NCBI GenBank assembly: GCA_028823075.1
Contig: JAPKCE010000011.1
Span: 1-16,461 of the forward strand
Direction of reading: 5' to 3'
Origin: Myxococcota bacterium
GTDB taxonomy: Bacteria > Myxococcota > UBA4151
Length of the DNA: 16,461 bases
The position numbers were made by a program, and so were the translations under genes. Below the pieces are notes generated by a model. That model had not been told where the DNA came from, did no database searches, and was given only the letters and a program-made list of their open reading frames with translations. Positions within the stretch are counted from its first letter, which is position 1, and every line of letters starts with the position of its first letter. Shown piece by piece: positions 1 through 6,862 of this stretch.

Positions 1-672
1 GTTTGCATTTTGAGCGCGCAGCTTGACGATTTCATTCTCAAAACAACGACTCGAAACCGTCGTCGTCAGGCCTTGGTGTTCAAGTTTCTCCTCAAGCTCA
101 CCCGCTAGGTCCCGCCAGCTATCGACCTCTTTTTGAGCTTTTCGCTGCAAACCGAAACGCCACAGCGAAAACAACAGTATGAGCGCTCCAAAAATCCACG
201 GCCAAGGAGACTGATTGGGCGCCACAGGGGCCGCAGGGGCTTCAGAAGTTGGCGGGACATGGGGTGCAACCGCCGCCGAACTCGCGGCGAGTAAAGAGCC
301 TTGCTGACGGACTCGCCAAGCCCAAAGCACAGCTTTCGTTCCAACGATCTCCAAGGCCAGCACGCTCATCGAAGGGTTTGAATAGTCCCAACGAAGACGC
401 CCTTGATAGCGCATCGGCTGTACTCGAGCGGACTTTTTCGGCAACCCTGAGCCCTCGAGACAGCCGCCTTGCAAACTCCCCACGCAGGCGCGGTGGTCCA
501 GCAACTCAAAGACCTGCTGTCCTTCACCGCTCCACCACAGTTCCGAAAGCCCGCGCGTCCCAGCTTGTTCATCGACGGCGGCCACCGCTAAACGGTCGGC
601 GGCGAGAGCGGCGCGCCGCTGCCAATCGCTAAGGCCTTCGGGAGCGGCTAATAACAACAACAATGACAACAT
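1..672 (-). CDS. Membrane-anchored protein with cytoplasmic coiled coil, partial (3' end off the left edge)
   Basis: I translated this open frame by hand: 224 codons from ATG at 672 to base 1 with no stop, so the C-terminus lies outside the window. A hydrophobic leucine-rich N-terminus (residues 2-10) looks like a short signal peptide or anchor. It is followed by an extracytoplasmic segment (about 12-135) with two cysteines (63 and 71), a Pro/Ala-rich linker (about 137-156), a transmembrane helix (about 158-173), and a charged segment (175-224) with coiled-coil character. The ATG overlaps the TAA of the upstream regulator gene (TAATG), which implies translational coupling. This layout could be the start of a membrane-tethered signalling or scaffold protein, but no catalytic domain is visible. 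Other open frames here on either strand are arginine/proline-rich shadows. I do not recognise the family. Confidence 0.75.
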   Translation of the reverse strand, partial: MLSLLLLLAAPEGLSDWQRRAALAADRLAVAAVDEQAGTRGLSELWWSGEGQQVFELLDHRACVGSLQGGCLEGSGLPKKSARVQPMRYQGRLRWDYSNPSMSVLALEIVGTKAVLWAWRVRQQGSLLAASSAAVAPHVPPTSEAPAAPVAPNQSPWPWIFGALILLFSLWRFGLQRKAQKEVDSWRDLAGELEEKLEHQGLTTTVSSRCFENEIVKLRAQNAN

Positions 673-1826
673 TACGAGACCTCGCTTGAGCGACGCAAAA
701 GGCGCGCACCGAGCAAAACATGAATGGCTCGACAGACCTCGATCGGCTCAGCCGGCAGATTTTGAAGCAACTGGCCGAGGCAACCCCCGTTGCGCAACAA
801 CCCCAGCGTTTCGCGTTCAAGACTCGATAAACGGCTCAGATCAAAACCGTTTATCACCAAAAGGTTGGCCATTAAATCCTCATCCGGGCGCGGGAGTTGG
901 GCCTGTAGACGGTTCCATTCATCCTCATGGCGAAAACCGTCCATGAGCAACTGCTCGACCGTCAAAGCGAGCCCGGTTTCGCGCGCCACCTCGTCGTGTT
1001 CCGGTTCGACAAGAACACCGGCCTGACCATCGGTCCAACGCAGCACCTCGTAAAACAGACCGCAAGTTTGCAAACGAACCGCTGCCAGCAACTGTTCGTG
1101 GCTGATCAGCCCGGCATTCTGCAAAGCCTTGCCCAAAGGCATGCCTTGGGCCGCCCCCGAACTGATGAAGGCTTCGAGCTCCTGGCGTTCAATAGCTTGT
1201 ACCGAAACCAGGAAGCGCCCGAGACGAAAACCCGCTCCGATTCCTTCTGCGGTCACAAAGTCGACACGCCCCTGGCGCATCGTAACCGTCACCCGCCGCT
1301 CGCCCGAACGGATGCGCAGCTGAACTTCCCAGCGCTGTGCGCGTAAGAACTGCAACAACTCAGGCAAAGGAAAGGCGCTAAGATGGCACCATATAACCGG
1401 CTTGCCCCCGCCCTGAAGCCACCCGGGGTCAAAGGTCGAATCGCCGGCCAATGCGGGGGCACCGGGACTCTGAGCGACGACCTCGGGACCGGGAGCCATA
1501 AGCGTCTCGACGGCGGCGATAAGACGATCGGGCGTAAAAGGTTTGATCAAATGCGGAAAGCTTGACCCGGTGCGCGCTTCGCCGCGCTCCATCAACATCA
1601 ACACAGCACAACTGCCGCCGCGCCCTAAATCGCTGCGCAACTCCAAGACTTCATCGCTCCAAAGAGACGCGGCGATGATCAAGACATCGATGGGGCTGTT
1701 GGAGGTCGCTTTAGCGCTGGCCAGGTCGCTGGCCGCGGCCACCCGATAACCCAAGCGGCCGAGGACTAACTGAACCACCCGTTGCACGGTGGGACTTGGA
1801 TCGATTACCAGCAGCATTCCCGTCAT
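672..1826 (-). CDS. Pseudo-receiver plus DUF4388 (PatA-like) regulatory protein
   Basis: 384 aa. Residues 1-110 have the receiver fold pattern: an acidic D9 after the first hydrophobic strand and the KP pair K95-P96 before F97. The position where the phosphoacceptor Asp should sit, at the end of strand 3, is Ala52 in the stretch D47-V-L-I-I-A, so phosphorylation is unlikely. A Pro/Ala-rich linker (about 111-135) leads to a DUF4388/PatA-type domain (about 148-300), recognisable from its LPELLQFL start, its strand pairs and the later GxxLxxAGLIS segment. The remaining C-terminus (301-384) is helical. DUF4388 proteins are common in Myxococcota and are thought to mediate protein interactions in signalling. 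The first Met is at 1826; Met4 (1817) is an alternative start. It is divergent from the Hsp70 gene and coupled to the downstream membrane protein by TAATG. Confidence 0.82.
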   Translation of the reverse strand: MTGMLLVIDPSPTVQRVVQLVLGRLGYRVAAASDLASAKATSNSPIDVLIIAASLWSDEVLELRSDLGRGGSCAVLMLMERGEARTGSSFPHLIKPFTPDRLIAAVETLMAPGPEVVAQSPGAPALAGDSTFDPGWLQGGGKPVIWCHLSAFPLPELLQFLRAQRWEVQLRIRSGERRVTVTMRQGRVDFVTAEGIGAGFRLGRFLVSVQAIERQELEAFISSGAAQGMPLGKALQNAGLISHEQLLAAVRLQTCGLFYEVLRWTDGQAGVLVEPEHDEVARETGLALTVEQLLMDGFRHEDEWNRLQAQLPRPDEDLMANLLVINGFDLSRLSSLERETLGLLRNGGCLGQLLQNLPAEPIEVCRAIHVLLGARLLRRSSEVS

Positions 1827-1860
1827 TTGGGACCCCCGTCGAATTCCTGACGCTCATGAC

Positions 1861-1871
1861 TTGCATTGCAA
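1861..1871. promoter_or_regulatory. Palindrome in the divergent intergenic region (possible operator)
   Basis: TTGCA-T-TGCAA forms a 5+5 inverted repeat around one base, between the divergent DUF4388 regulator gene and the Hsp70 gene (intergenic 1827-1928). It is short enough to occur by chance. No convincing -35/-10 pair could be assigned for either gene, although promoters for both must lie in or near this 102 bp. Confidence 0.2.
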
Positions 1872-1916
1872 ATTTCGAGCGCATCGCGTCGTGTAGAGGC
1901 TCAGCAAGCTCTGGCC

Positions 1917-1922
1917 AAGGGG
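1917..1922 (+). promoter_or_regulatory. Ribosome binding site fixing the Hsp70 start
   Basis: AAGGGG with a 6-nt spacer precedes the ATG at 1929. This makes 1929 the start rather than the in-frame TTG at 1866, which would add 21 residues not found at the N-terminus of Hsp70 proteins. Confidence 0.7.
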
Positions 1923-1928
1923 AATTCT

Positions 1929-3476
1929 ATGCGACCGGTGTTGGGTATTGACCTGGGAACCTCCAATTCGGTTGTCGCCCTCTGCCAAGGAGGCAAGGTC
2001 ACGATCATCGCCGATGAAGAGGGCAACCGTATCCATCCTTCGGCGGTGGCCTTTCTCCCGGACGGCTCTGTGCTCGTCGGAGCCAAAGCTCGCGCCGGCT
2101 TGGCTCAACGCCCAGAACAGACGATTATCTCCGCAAAACGGCTGATCGGACGCCGTCACGCCAGCCGCGAAGTGGCGCAGACCAAGCAACGCATGGGCTA
2201 CAGGATCGTTGACGACCAAGGCGGTGTCGCCCTGAAGATCGGCGGCGATGTGCATACTCTAGAGACGATTTCGGCGCTCATTCTTCGCTACCTTCGTGAC
2301 CTCGCCGAAAACTTTATTGGCCACAGTGTGCGTCACGCGGTGATCACCGTTCCTGCCTATTTTGACGACAACCAGCGTCAAGCGACTCGGCGTGCCGGGC
2401 AGATGGTAGGGTTGGAGGTGCTGCGCATCGTCAACGAACCGACGGCGGCGGCTTTCTCCTACGGCTATGGCGGCAAGCGCTCGCATCGCATCGCCGTCTT
2501 TGATCTGGGCGGGGGCACTTTTGATGTGTCAGTTCTCGAACTCGGCGAAGGCGCTTTGGAGGTACTGAGCACCGGAGGGGACACCTTTTTGGGGGGGGAT
2601 GATTTTGACGGCCTCATCGCCAATCAACTGGCGCAAGCTGTCGAGCAGTATACCGGGCGCGACCCACGTCAGGATTCAGCCGCAAAACTTTGCCTTTTAG
2701 CCTTGGCAGAACAGGCGAAATGCCAACTCAGCGAGGAAGAAAGCTTCGAATTGGATCTAAGCTCTATAGCCGGCGTGCCGATGAAAACTAGCATCGACCG
2801 GGCGAACTTCGAGGCGGCCATCAAGCCCTATATCGATCGTTGTTTAACCCTCTGCCAAAAAGCGCTGGATGAAGGTTTGGTCCATGTCTCGGAAATTGAT
2901 GGGGTCGTTCTCGTCGGTGGCTCGACGCGTATCCCTGCCGTGCGCCGGGCGGTGACCCGGTTTTTTCGTCGCCGACCCGACGAAGGCATCGACGCAGACC
3001 TCGTCGTCGGCGTCGGCGCAGCCATGTACGCGGAAAACCTTGAAAGCCCGAGCACGGCCACGAGCAAGCGGGTCCTTCTCGATGTCACACCGATGAGTTT
3101 GCGCCTAGCTACGGTCGGCGGCTTTTGCGAAGCGATCATCGATCACAATTCACCCATCCCCACAGAACGCAGCCGCCTGTTCACCACCGCTCGAGATCAT
3201 CAGGACCGGGTTTCCCTGCGCATCTACCAAGGCGAAGACGACCAAGAAGACGGCAATACTTTGCTCGGTGAATTCGTTTTTGGACCCTTTTCGAAAGCCC
3301 TGCGCGGTGAGGTTCAGATCAGCGTCACTTTCGCCATCGACAGCGACGGTTTGGTACAGGTTACGGCACGCGACCTAGCGAGCGGACAGGCTGCCGTCGG
3401 CTGCGTCAACCTGGGGCTCGCCCAAGAGCCAGTTCAACAAAAACAAGAGGACTTACCGGCGGCCGTCAAGCGATGA
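1929..3476 (+). CDS. Hsp70 (DnaK-like) chaperone lacking the helical lid
   Basis: 515 aa. ATP-dependent chaperone of the Hsp70 family, presumably cytosolic. The nucleotide-binding domain (1-380) is complete: IDLGTSNS at 7-14, K70 at the usual catalytic lysine position, FDLGGGTFDVS at 191-201, and LVGGSTRIP at 328-336. The interdomain linker (LLDVTP, 383-388) and the beta substrate-binding domain (about 389-495) are present, including the conserved IPT and QGE motifs. The protein then ends after a polar tail, so the roughly 100-residue alpha-helical lid of standard DnaK (about 640 aa) is missing. It is therefore probably a specialised paralogue and not the housekeeping DnaK. Its stop overlaps the J-protein start (ATGA); no grpE is nearby. 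M. xanthus uses the dedicated Hsp70 homologue SglK for social motility, so a link to the nearby pilus genes is possible but is inference. Confidence 0.9.
   Translation: MRPVLGIDLGTSNSVVALCQGGKVTIIADEEGNRIHPSAVAFLPDGSVLVGAKARAGLAQRPEQTIISAKRLIGRRHASREVAQTKQRMGYRIVDDQGGVALKIGGDVHTLETISALILRYLRDLAENFIGHSVRHAVITVPAYFDDNQRQATRRAGQMVGLEVLRIVNEPTAAAFSYGYGGKRSHRIAVFDLGGGTFDVSVLELGEGALEVLSTGGDTFLGGDDFDGLIANQLAQAVEQYTGRDPRQDSAAKLCLLALAEQAKCQLSEEESFELDLSSIAGVPMKTSIDRANFEAAIKPYIDRCLTLCQKALDEGLVHVSEIDGVVLVGGSTRIPAVRRAVTRFFRRRPDEGIDADLVVGVGAAMYAENLESPSTATSKRVLLDVTPMSLRLATVGGFCEAIIDHNSPIPTERSRLFTTARDHQDRVSLRIYQGEDDQEDGNTLLGEFVFGPFSKALRGEVQISVTFAIDSDGLVQVTARDLASGQAAVGCVNLGLAQEPVQQKQEDLPAAVKR
2591..2598 (+). 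repeat. Eight-G homopolymer (T5G8) inside the Hsp70 gene
   Basis: TTTTT followed by eight G encodes the end of the conserved T-F-L-G-G-D motif (Gly222 and Gly223 use GGG GGG). Loss or gain of one G would truncate the protein near residue 223, inside the ATPase domain. Confidence 0.85.
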
Positions 3477-3991
3477 GCGAGGATTTTGATCGATGGCGAA
3501 GCCAGGTCCTAAACACCGCCGTGCGCCTGGATGAAATCGATTACTTCAGTCTCCTCGGCTGCCCTCAAACGGTAGTTCCTGCCGATTTACGCCAAGCCTT
3601 TCGCGGCCTGGCACAAAGTTATCACCCAGATGCCCTGGTGAGCGAAGACGAGGAATTAACAGCAGCTGTAGAGGCTATTTACCGGCGCCTCACCGAAGCC
3701 TACGCTGTGCTGCGGCAACCCAGCCAACGCCAAGCCTATATAGCGGGTCTGGCGCAGGGGCTTACCCGCTACGACCCGGAGAAAAGTCAAAGTGCACTCA
3801 AGGATTTCCAGGCCAAACAAGCGCCTGGTCGAAGCGACAGCGGGCGCCTTCATTTCCAGCGCGCCCAACGAGCAGCCGCGCAGGGCGACCGCTTTTCAGC
3901 AGCAGCGGAAATGCGCTTAGCGCTGCTCTACGAGCCTAACGAGCCAGGGTTTCTTAACTTTGCGCAAAAACTTGGAATTGTTGCGCGTTGA
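3473..3991 (+). CDS. Small J-domain co-chaperone with helical C-terminal repeat
   Basis: 172 aa. An N-terminal J-domain (about 22-92) carries the HPD motif at 51-53, which in this family stimulates Hsp70 ATPase activity, flanked by the helix II basic pattern and the usual helix III segment (YRRLTEAYAVL). There is no Gly/Phe region, no zinc-finger and no DnaJ C-terminal domain, so this is a class III J-protein. The C-terminal 45 residues (A-Q-R-A-A-A-Q-G-D onward) resemble one TPR-like helical hairpin, a common tail in myxobacterial J-domain proteins. The ATG overlaps the Hsp70 stop (ATGA), so the two are translationally coupled and very likely partners. 48 bp separate it from the next gene, with no terminator. 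Confidence 0.88.
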   Translation: MSEDFDRWRSQVLNTAVRLDEIDYFSLLGCPQTVVPADLRQAFRGLAQSYHPDALVSEDEELTAAVEAIYRRLTEAYAVLRQPSQRQAYIAGLAQGLTRYDPEKSQSALKDFQAKQAPGRSDSGRLHFQRAQRAAAQGDRFSAAAEMRLALLYEPNEPGFLNFAQKLGIVAR

Positions 3992-3998
3992 CCCGTCG

Positions 3999-4030
3999 CC
4001 ATCGCTGGCCCATGTAGAACCCATCGCTGG
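3999..4030 (+). repeat. Direct repeat upstream of the three-TM protein gene
   Basis: CCATCGCTGG occurs at 3999-4008 and again at 4021-4030, with starts 22 bp apart (about two helical turns), in the 48 bp gap after the J-protein gene. The second copy runs into GGAGAGG, the likely ribosome binding site for the ATG at 4040. It could be an operator pair or a chance duplication. Confidence 0.5.
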
Positions 4031-4039
4031 AGAGGCTGC

Positions 4040-4507
4040 ATGAAAATACTGCGCATCGTTCTTGCCGCCGTCTTGCTCGTCGCAGCCCTGCTGGCGCTCT
4101 CCGCTCAACGTCAAGGAGGGGGAGCCCTTGCGGCACAGTCTGCCTACCTTGTCGCCTTGGTCTTATTGATCATCGATCGGGTCATGATGGTGCGTAAAGA
4201 GCGCCTCGCCAACGGGCGGGCCGTCATGCAGATCGGTTTGGGCATGCTCATCGCCAGCCTATTGTTTTCCCCGGACTTTGCTAGTGTTGTCCAGAAAAAG
4301 ACCCCAGGGCTAAGCTTGGAAAACGTGCTTATTTTGAGCACTGATAACGACCCTAAAACCCGAGCACTTGCGTTAGAGGTTTGCTTGCAACGGCGCGCCT
4401 ACGCAACCTGTAGCGACGCCTTCGTCAAAGCGGCAAAAAGTGATGACCCTCTCATCCGAGCCCTGGGTCAAGCGGGCCTGCGCGGACGATCGGGGCTGCG
4501 CCGATGA
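4040..4507 (+). CDS. Three-helix membrane protein with small helical C-terminal domain
   Basis: 155 aa, family not recognised. Three hydrophobic helices are predicted at about 4-21, 34-50 and 61-77, separated by short charged loops (K/R-rich at 52-60). The C-terminal 60 residues are soluble and helical. A pattern of Asp-Pro-Lys turns followed by Ala/Leu-rich helices (T101-D-N-D-P then K134-S-D-D-P) resembles two HEAT-like repeats. GGAGAGG lies 4 bp upstream of the ATG and supports this start. The stop overlaps the start of the next gene (ATGA), so the two membrane proteins are probably made together. Downstream of an Hsp70/J pair, it could be a client or a membrane anchor for the chaperones; that is inference from position only. 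Confidence 0.78.
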   Translation: MKILRIVLAAVLLVAALLALSAQRQGGGALAAQSAYLVALVLLIIDRVMMVRKERLANGRAVMQIGLGMLIASLLFSPDFASVVQKKTPGLSLENVLILSTDNDPKTRALALEVCLQRRAYATCSDAFVKAAKSDDPLIRALGQAGLRGRSGLRR

Positions 4508-5238
4508 AACTGCGCGTCATGACGCGGGTTGGCGCTGTGTTCCTGATCGGGGTTACTGCGCGCTTGCTTCTCGACGCCCAGGGAATTGGCAAAGACCAAT
4601 TGCTGCTAATCGATGGTGCGACGATCGCTCTCGTCTTATCGGTTTTGGCCTTGGGCCTTGATCAGATCCTTAAACCCTACGAACTGATCCGCCACCGGGT
4701 GGCTGAAGCAGCGCGCTCGAAATCACCGCGATCTGTGGCTGTCGAAGGTTTTCCAGAACAACGCAATTTGGCTCGGGAAATCGACACCGTCATGCGCTTG
4801 CTCGAAGAACGCATGGGAGACCCCAATCTGGGTCCAGTTTACCTGCATGGCGGCAGCAGAGCTGGTGAGCGAGCGGATACCTTTGTAGATGGTGAATCTA
4901 ACGATAATAATGATGCCAAAGAAGCTGGCGATGTGAGTCGGCCCGAGGTGGCCGCCCACAGCGACTCACAACTTCCGCTAAGCGCCGACCCGGTGCTCGA
5001 TTCCGTGCCTCAAAATGAACCGCTTCGCGAGCTCTTCGTGAGCTATGTTCAAGCGCTGCGTGAAAATAGCCGAAGCGATGAGATCAGCAGTTACGGCGAG
5101 TTCACCGAAGCCCTCGATGAGGTGCGCCAGCAACTGCTAAGCGAGCATCAAGGCTACGATGTCTTGTTCTTTTTAGGGGATGGCCCGCAGATCAAACCGC
5201 GCCTCGTGCGAACCAAAGCCGAAGAGACCTTGGGCTAA
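4504..5238 (+). CDS. Two-helix membrane protein with cytoplasmic C-terminal domain
   Basis: 244 aa. Two hydrophobic helices are predicted at about 8-24 and 36-56. A charged segment with amphipathic helix character follows (60-105), then an acidic, Asn/Asp/Ser-rich low-complexity linker (about 117-170), then a compact C-terminal domain (about 172-238). The last part, with the pattern F-x-x-Y-V-x-A, Y-G-E-F-x-x-A-L and a final strand ending K-P-R-L-V, recalls from memory the C-terminal domain of the Myxococcus protein family named after MXAN_5187. I cannot confirm that without a profile search. It overlaps the preceding gene by ATGA and ends stop-on-stop (overlap 5235-5238) with the convergent DUF3108 gene. 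Confidence 0.78.
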   Translation: MKLRVMTRVGAVFLIGVTARLLLDAQGIGKDQLLLIDGATIALVLSVLALGLDQILKPYELIRHRVAEAARSKSPRSVAVEGFPEQRNLAREIDTVMRLLEERMGDPNLGPVYLHGGSRAGERADTFVDGESNDNNDAKEAGDVSRPEVAAHSDSQLPLSADPVLDSVPQNEPLRELFVSYVQALRENSRSDEISSYGEFTEALDEVRQQLLSEHQGYDVLFFLGDGPQIKPRLVRTKAEETLG

Positions 5239-6011
5239 AGCCTAAAAATACTCTTTCCGCCTAAAATATGACGATCGAGATGAACGCTCAAAACCCCTTT
5301 AGGATGGTGCAATTCGGCGCGCCATAAAGGGCGCGAGGCTTCGGGCCCGACCCAGAGGTGAAGCGGATAAGACTTGGCGCCTCTTTTTAGAAAGAGCTCG
5401 ACGCGCCATGCATCGACAGGCCCCGCAGCTGTATCGATGGTCTCCTTGCCGATCACTCGACCGCGCAAACGGTTGAGGCGAGAATAGGCGTACATGCGCA
5501 AGCAGACCTGTTGGCCCTTTTGCAGACGCAGATCGCGTAGCCCATAGAGCAATTGCACAGGATCGATCAAAGAACCGCGCAAGGCACCCTCCTTTTTACG
5601 ACTCCCCTTGGCATGCGTAAAACGAATGGTGTCCTTGTTGCGCACCGCACGATCGCTAATCACCGACTTTTGTCGCTGCAGACGGAAGCGATAATAACGA
5701 CTTTGTTGACTGCGAGGGTCGAGAATAGAGACGAGTTGACCCGCCATATCTCCTACGAAGGCAGCGTAAGCGTTGGTCTCGATGTCAGCGCGGATAGGAT
5801 AGCCGATGCCATAAGGCGTACGCTCAAGACCGCCGAGTTGGAAATGAGCACGCCCCGCTGAAACGCCGCGCACCTCCATGCGATAGCTCAACTCTTCACC
5901 AGCACTATAAGGTAGCGCGCTCGCGTTTTGACGCTGCATCGCACAAGGGTCTGCTGCGGAGCTCGAAAAGGAAGTCAGTATAACAACGGCTAACCCTAAA
6001 GCTCTAATCAT
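5235..6011 (-). CDS. Secreted DUF3108 family protein
   Basis: 258 aa. A signal peptide covers about residues 1-20, with likely cleavage after the Ser-Ser-Ser-Ala-Ala stretch before D-P-C. The mature part starts with the DUF3108 hallmark Y-x-A-G-E-x-L-x-Y followed by a strand with G-V-S-A-G-R-A. It then shows the alternating beta-strand pattern expected of this periplasmic family, whose function is unknown. The ATG at 6011 is chosen because GGAG lies 9 nt upstream; an in-frame TTG at 6026 sits just before that site and would overlap it. 53 bp separate it from aroE, so it may be the last gene of that transcription unit. Its stop overlaps the stop of the convergent membrane-protein gene. Confidence 0.85.
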   Translation of the reverse strand: MIRALGLAVVILTSFSSSAADPCAMQRQNASALPYSAGEELSYRMEVRGVSAGRAHFQLGGLERTPYGIGYPIRADIETNAYAAFVGDMAGQLVSILDPRSQQSRYYRFRLQRQKSVISDRAVRNKDTIRFTHAKGSRKKEGALRGSLIDPVQLLYGLRDLRLQKGQQVCLRMYAYSRLNRLRGRVIGKETIDTAAGPVDAWRVELFLKRGAKSYPLHLWVGPEASRPLWRAELHHPKGVLSVHLDRHILGGKSIFRL

Positions 6012-6020
6012 GGCGCTTTT

Positions 6021-6024
6021 CTCC
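6021..6024 (-). promoter_or_regulatory. Ribosome binding site for the DUF3108 gene
   Basis: GGAG on the minus strand, 9 nt before the ATG at 6011. It decides between that start and an in-frame TTG at 6026. Confidence 0.55.
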
Positions 6025-6064
6025 AACTATGGATTCGCTAAGCTAAACGTCTTGTCGGCCAAGC

Positions 6065-6862
6065 TTATTCATAAGCCAAAACCCGCCGCATCGCCGCGGC
6101 CCCCGCAACGGGTAGGCCCCAATAACGTTGAGCCGCGATGGCCTGCTCGCTCAACATGATGCGCCCATCAATAGCCCTTAGACCCAAGTCTTGTGCCCCT
6201 TGCACCCATGCGGTCGGTTCCTTAGGGCGGGTATTTAAGTCGATCACCACGAGATCCGGGTTCGACGACAATTCGATCGGTTTGCCGCGCTCGACAAGGC
6301 CGAGAGGCGTGGCGTTGACGATGAGATGCTGATGCCCGGCCAAGGACTCAGCCTTCGACCAAGGTTCGACGCGCAAGTGCAAACCGAGACGTTGTGCCCA
6401 AGCGATGCCCGTTTGCGGTCTGCGCGCACATAAGGTCAGGTGCAAAAATCCGGCGTCAGATAGAGCGCATAACAAGGCACCGCAAACGCCGCCCGAGCCC
6501 AAGATCATCGCCGACCCAGCTTTCGGTTTCAAGGTGTCTAAACTTGCTCTAAAGCCGACAATGTCCGTGTTTTCACCTTGCAGTTCACCATCGACGACGC
6601 GCACCGAGTTAACCGATTGCAAGCGCTCCGCCGCTGGGCTCAGGACGTTGAGGAAGGGCAGAATACTGCGCTTAAATGGCGCCGTTAGATTAAAGCCATC
6701 GAGCTCGCGGCGAGCGCGCATGATGGTGTTTTCAAATTCCTCAGGACGACAGGACCAAAGGTTGTACGATGCTTCAACGCCCGCCTCAGCAAAGCCCTCA
6801 CGATGCAACACCGGGCTCAGCGAATGTTCGATGGAAGCACCGAGCAAAGCGTAGTGTTTCAC
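6065..6862 (-). CDS. aroE: Shikimate dehydrogenase (AroE family)
   Basis: 265 aa, normal family length. Catalyses NADPH-dependent reduction of 3-dehydroshikimate to shikimate in aromatic amino acid synthesis (cytosol). Visible motifs: substrate site H13-S-L-S-P, catalytic Lys64 in NLTAPFK, N98-T-D100 in GENTD, dinucleotide-binding GSGG at 122-125, VNATPLG at 182-188, and the C-terminal M-L-x-E-Q240-A with W248. One deviation: the usual D-x-V-Y-x-P segment reads D208-L-N-T-R-P, so the Tyr that commonly contacts substrate is Thr211. This leaves room for an AroE-like paralogue with altered specificity. The start is GTG inside a GTGA overlap with the ribF stop, implying coupled translation. The DUF3108 gene follows 53 bp downstream. 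Confidence 0.88.
   Translation of the reverse strand: MKHYALLGASIEHSLSPVLHREGFAEAGVEASYNLWSCRPEEFENTIMRARRELDGFNLTAPFKRSILPFLNVLSPAAERLQSVNSVRVVDGELQGENTDIVGFRASLDTLKPKAGSAMILGSGGVCGALLCALSDAGFLHLTLCARRPQTGIAWAQRLGLHLRVEPWSKAESLAGHQHLIVNATPLGLVERGKPIELSSNPDLVVIDLNTRPKEPTAWVQGAQDLGLRAIDGRIMLSEQAIAAQRYWGLPVAGAAAMRRVLAYE

Noticed and set aside
249..632. 127-codon open frame on the plus strand
   Set aside because: It is rich in Arg, Pro and Ser with no domain pattern, and lies opposite the hand-translated partial membrane protein gene, which has a signal-like start, a TM helix and a coiled coil.
1866..1928. TTG start adding 21 residues to the Hsp70
   Set aside because: Hsp70 proteins begin just before the IDLGT motif, and a good ribosome site lies 6 nt before the ATG at 1929.
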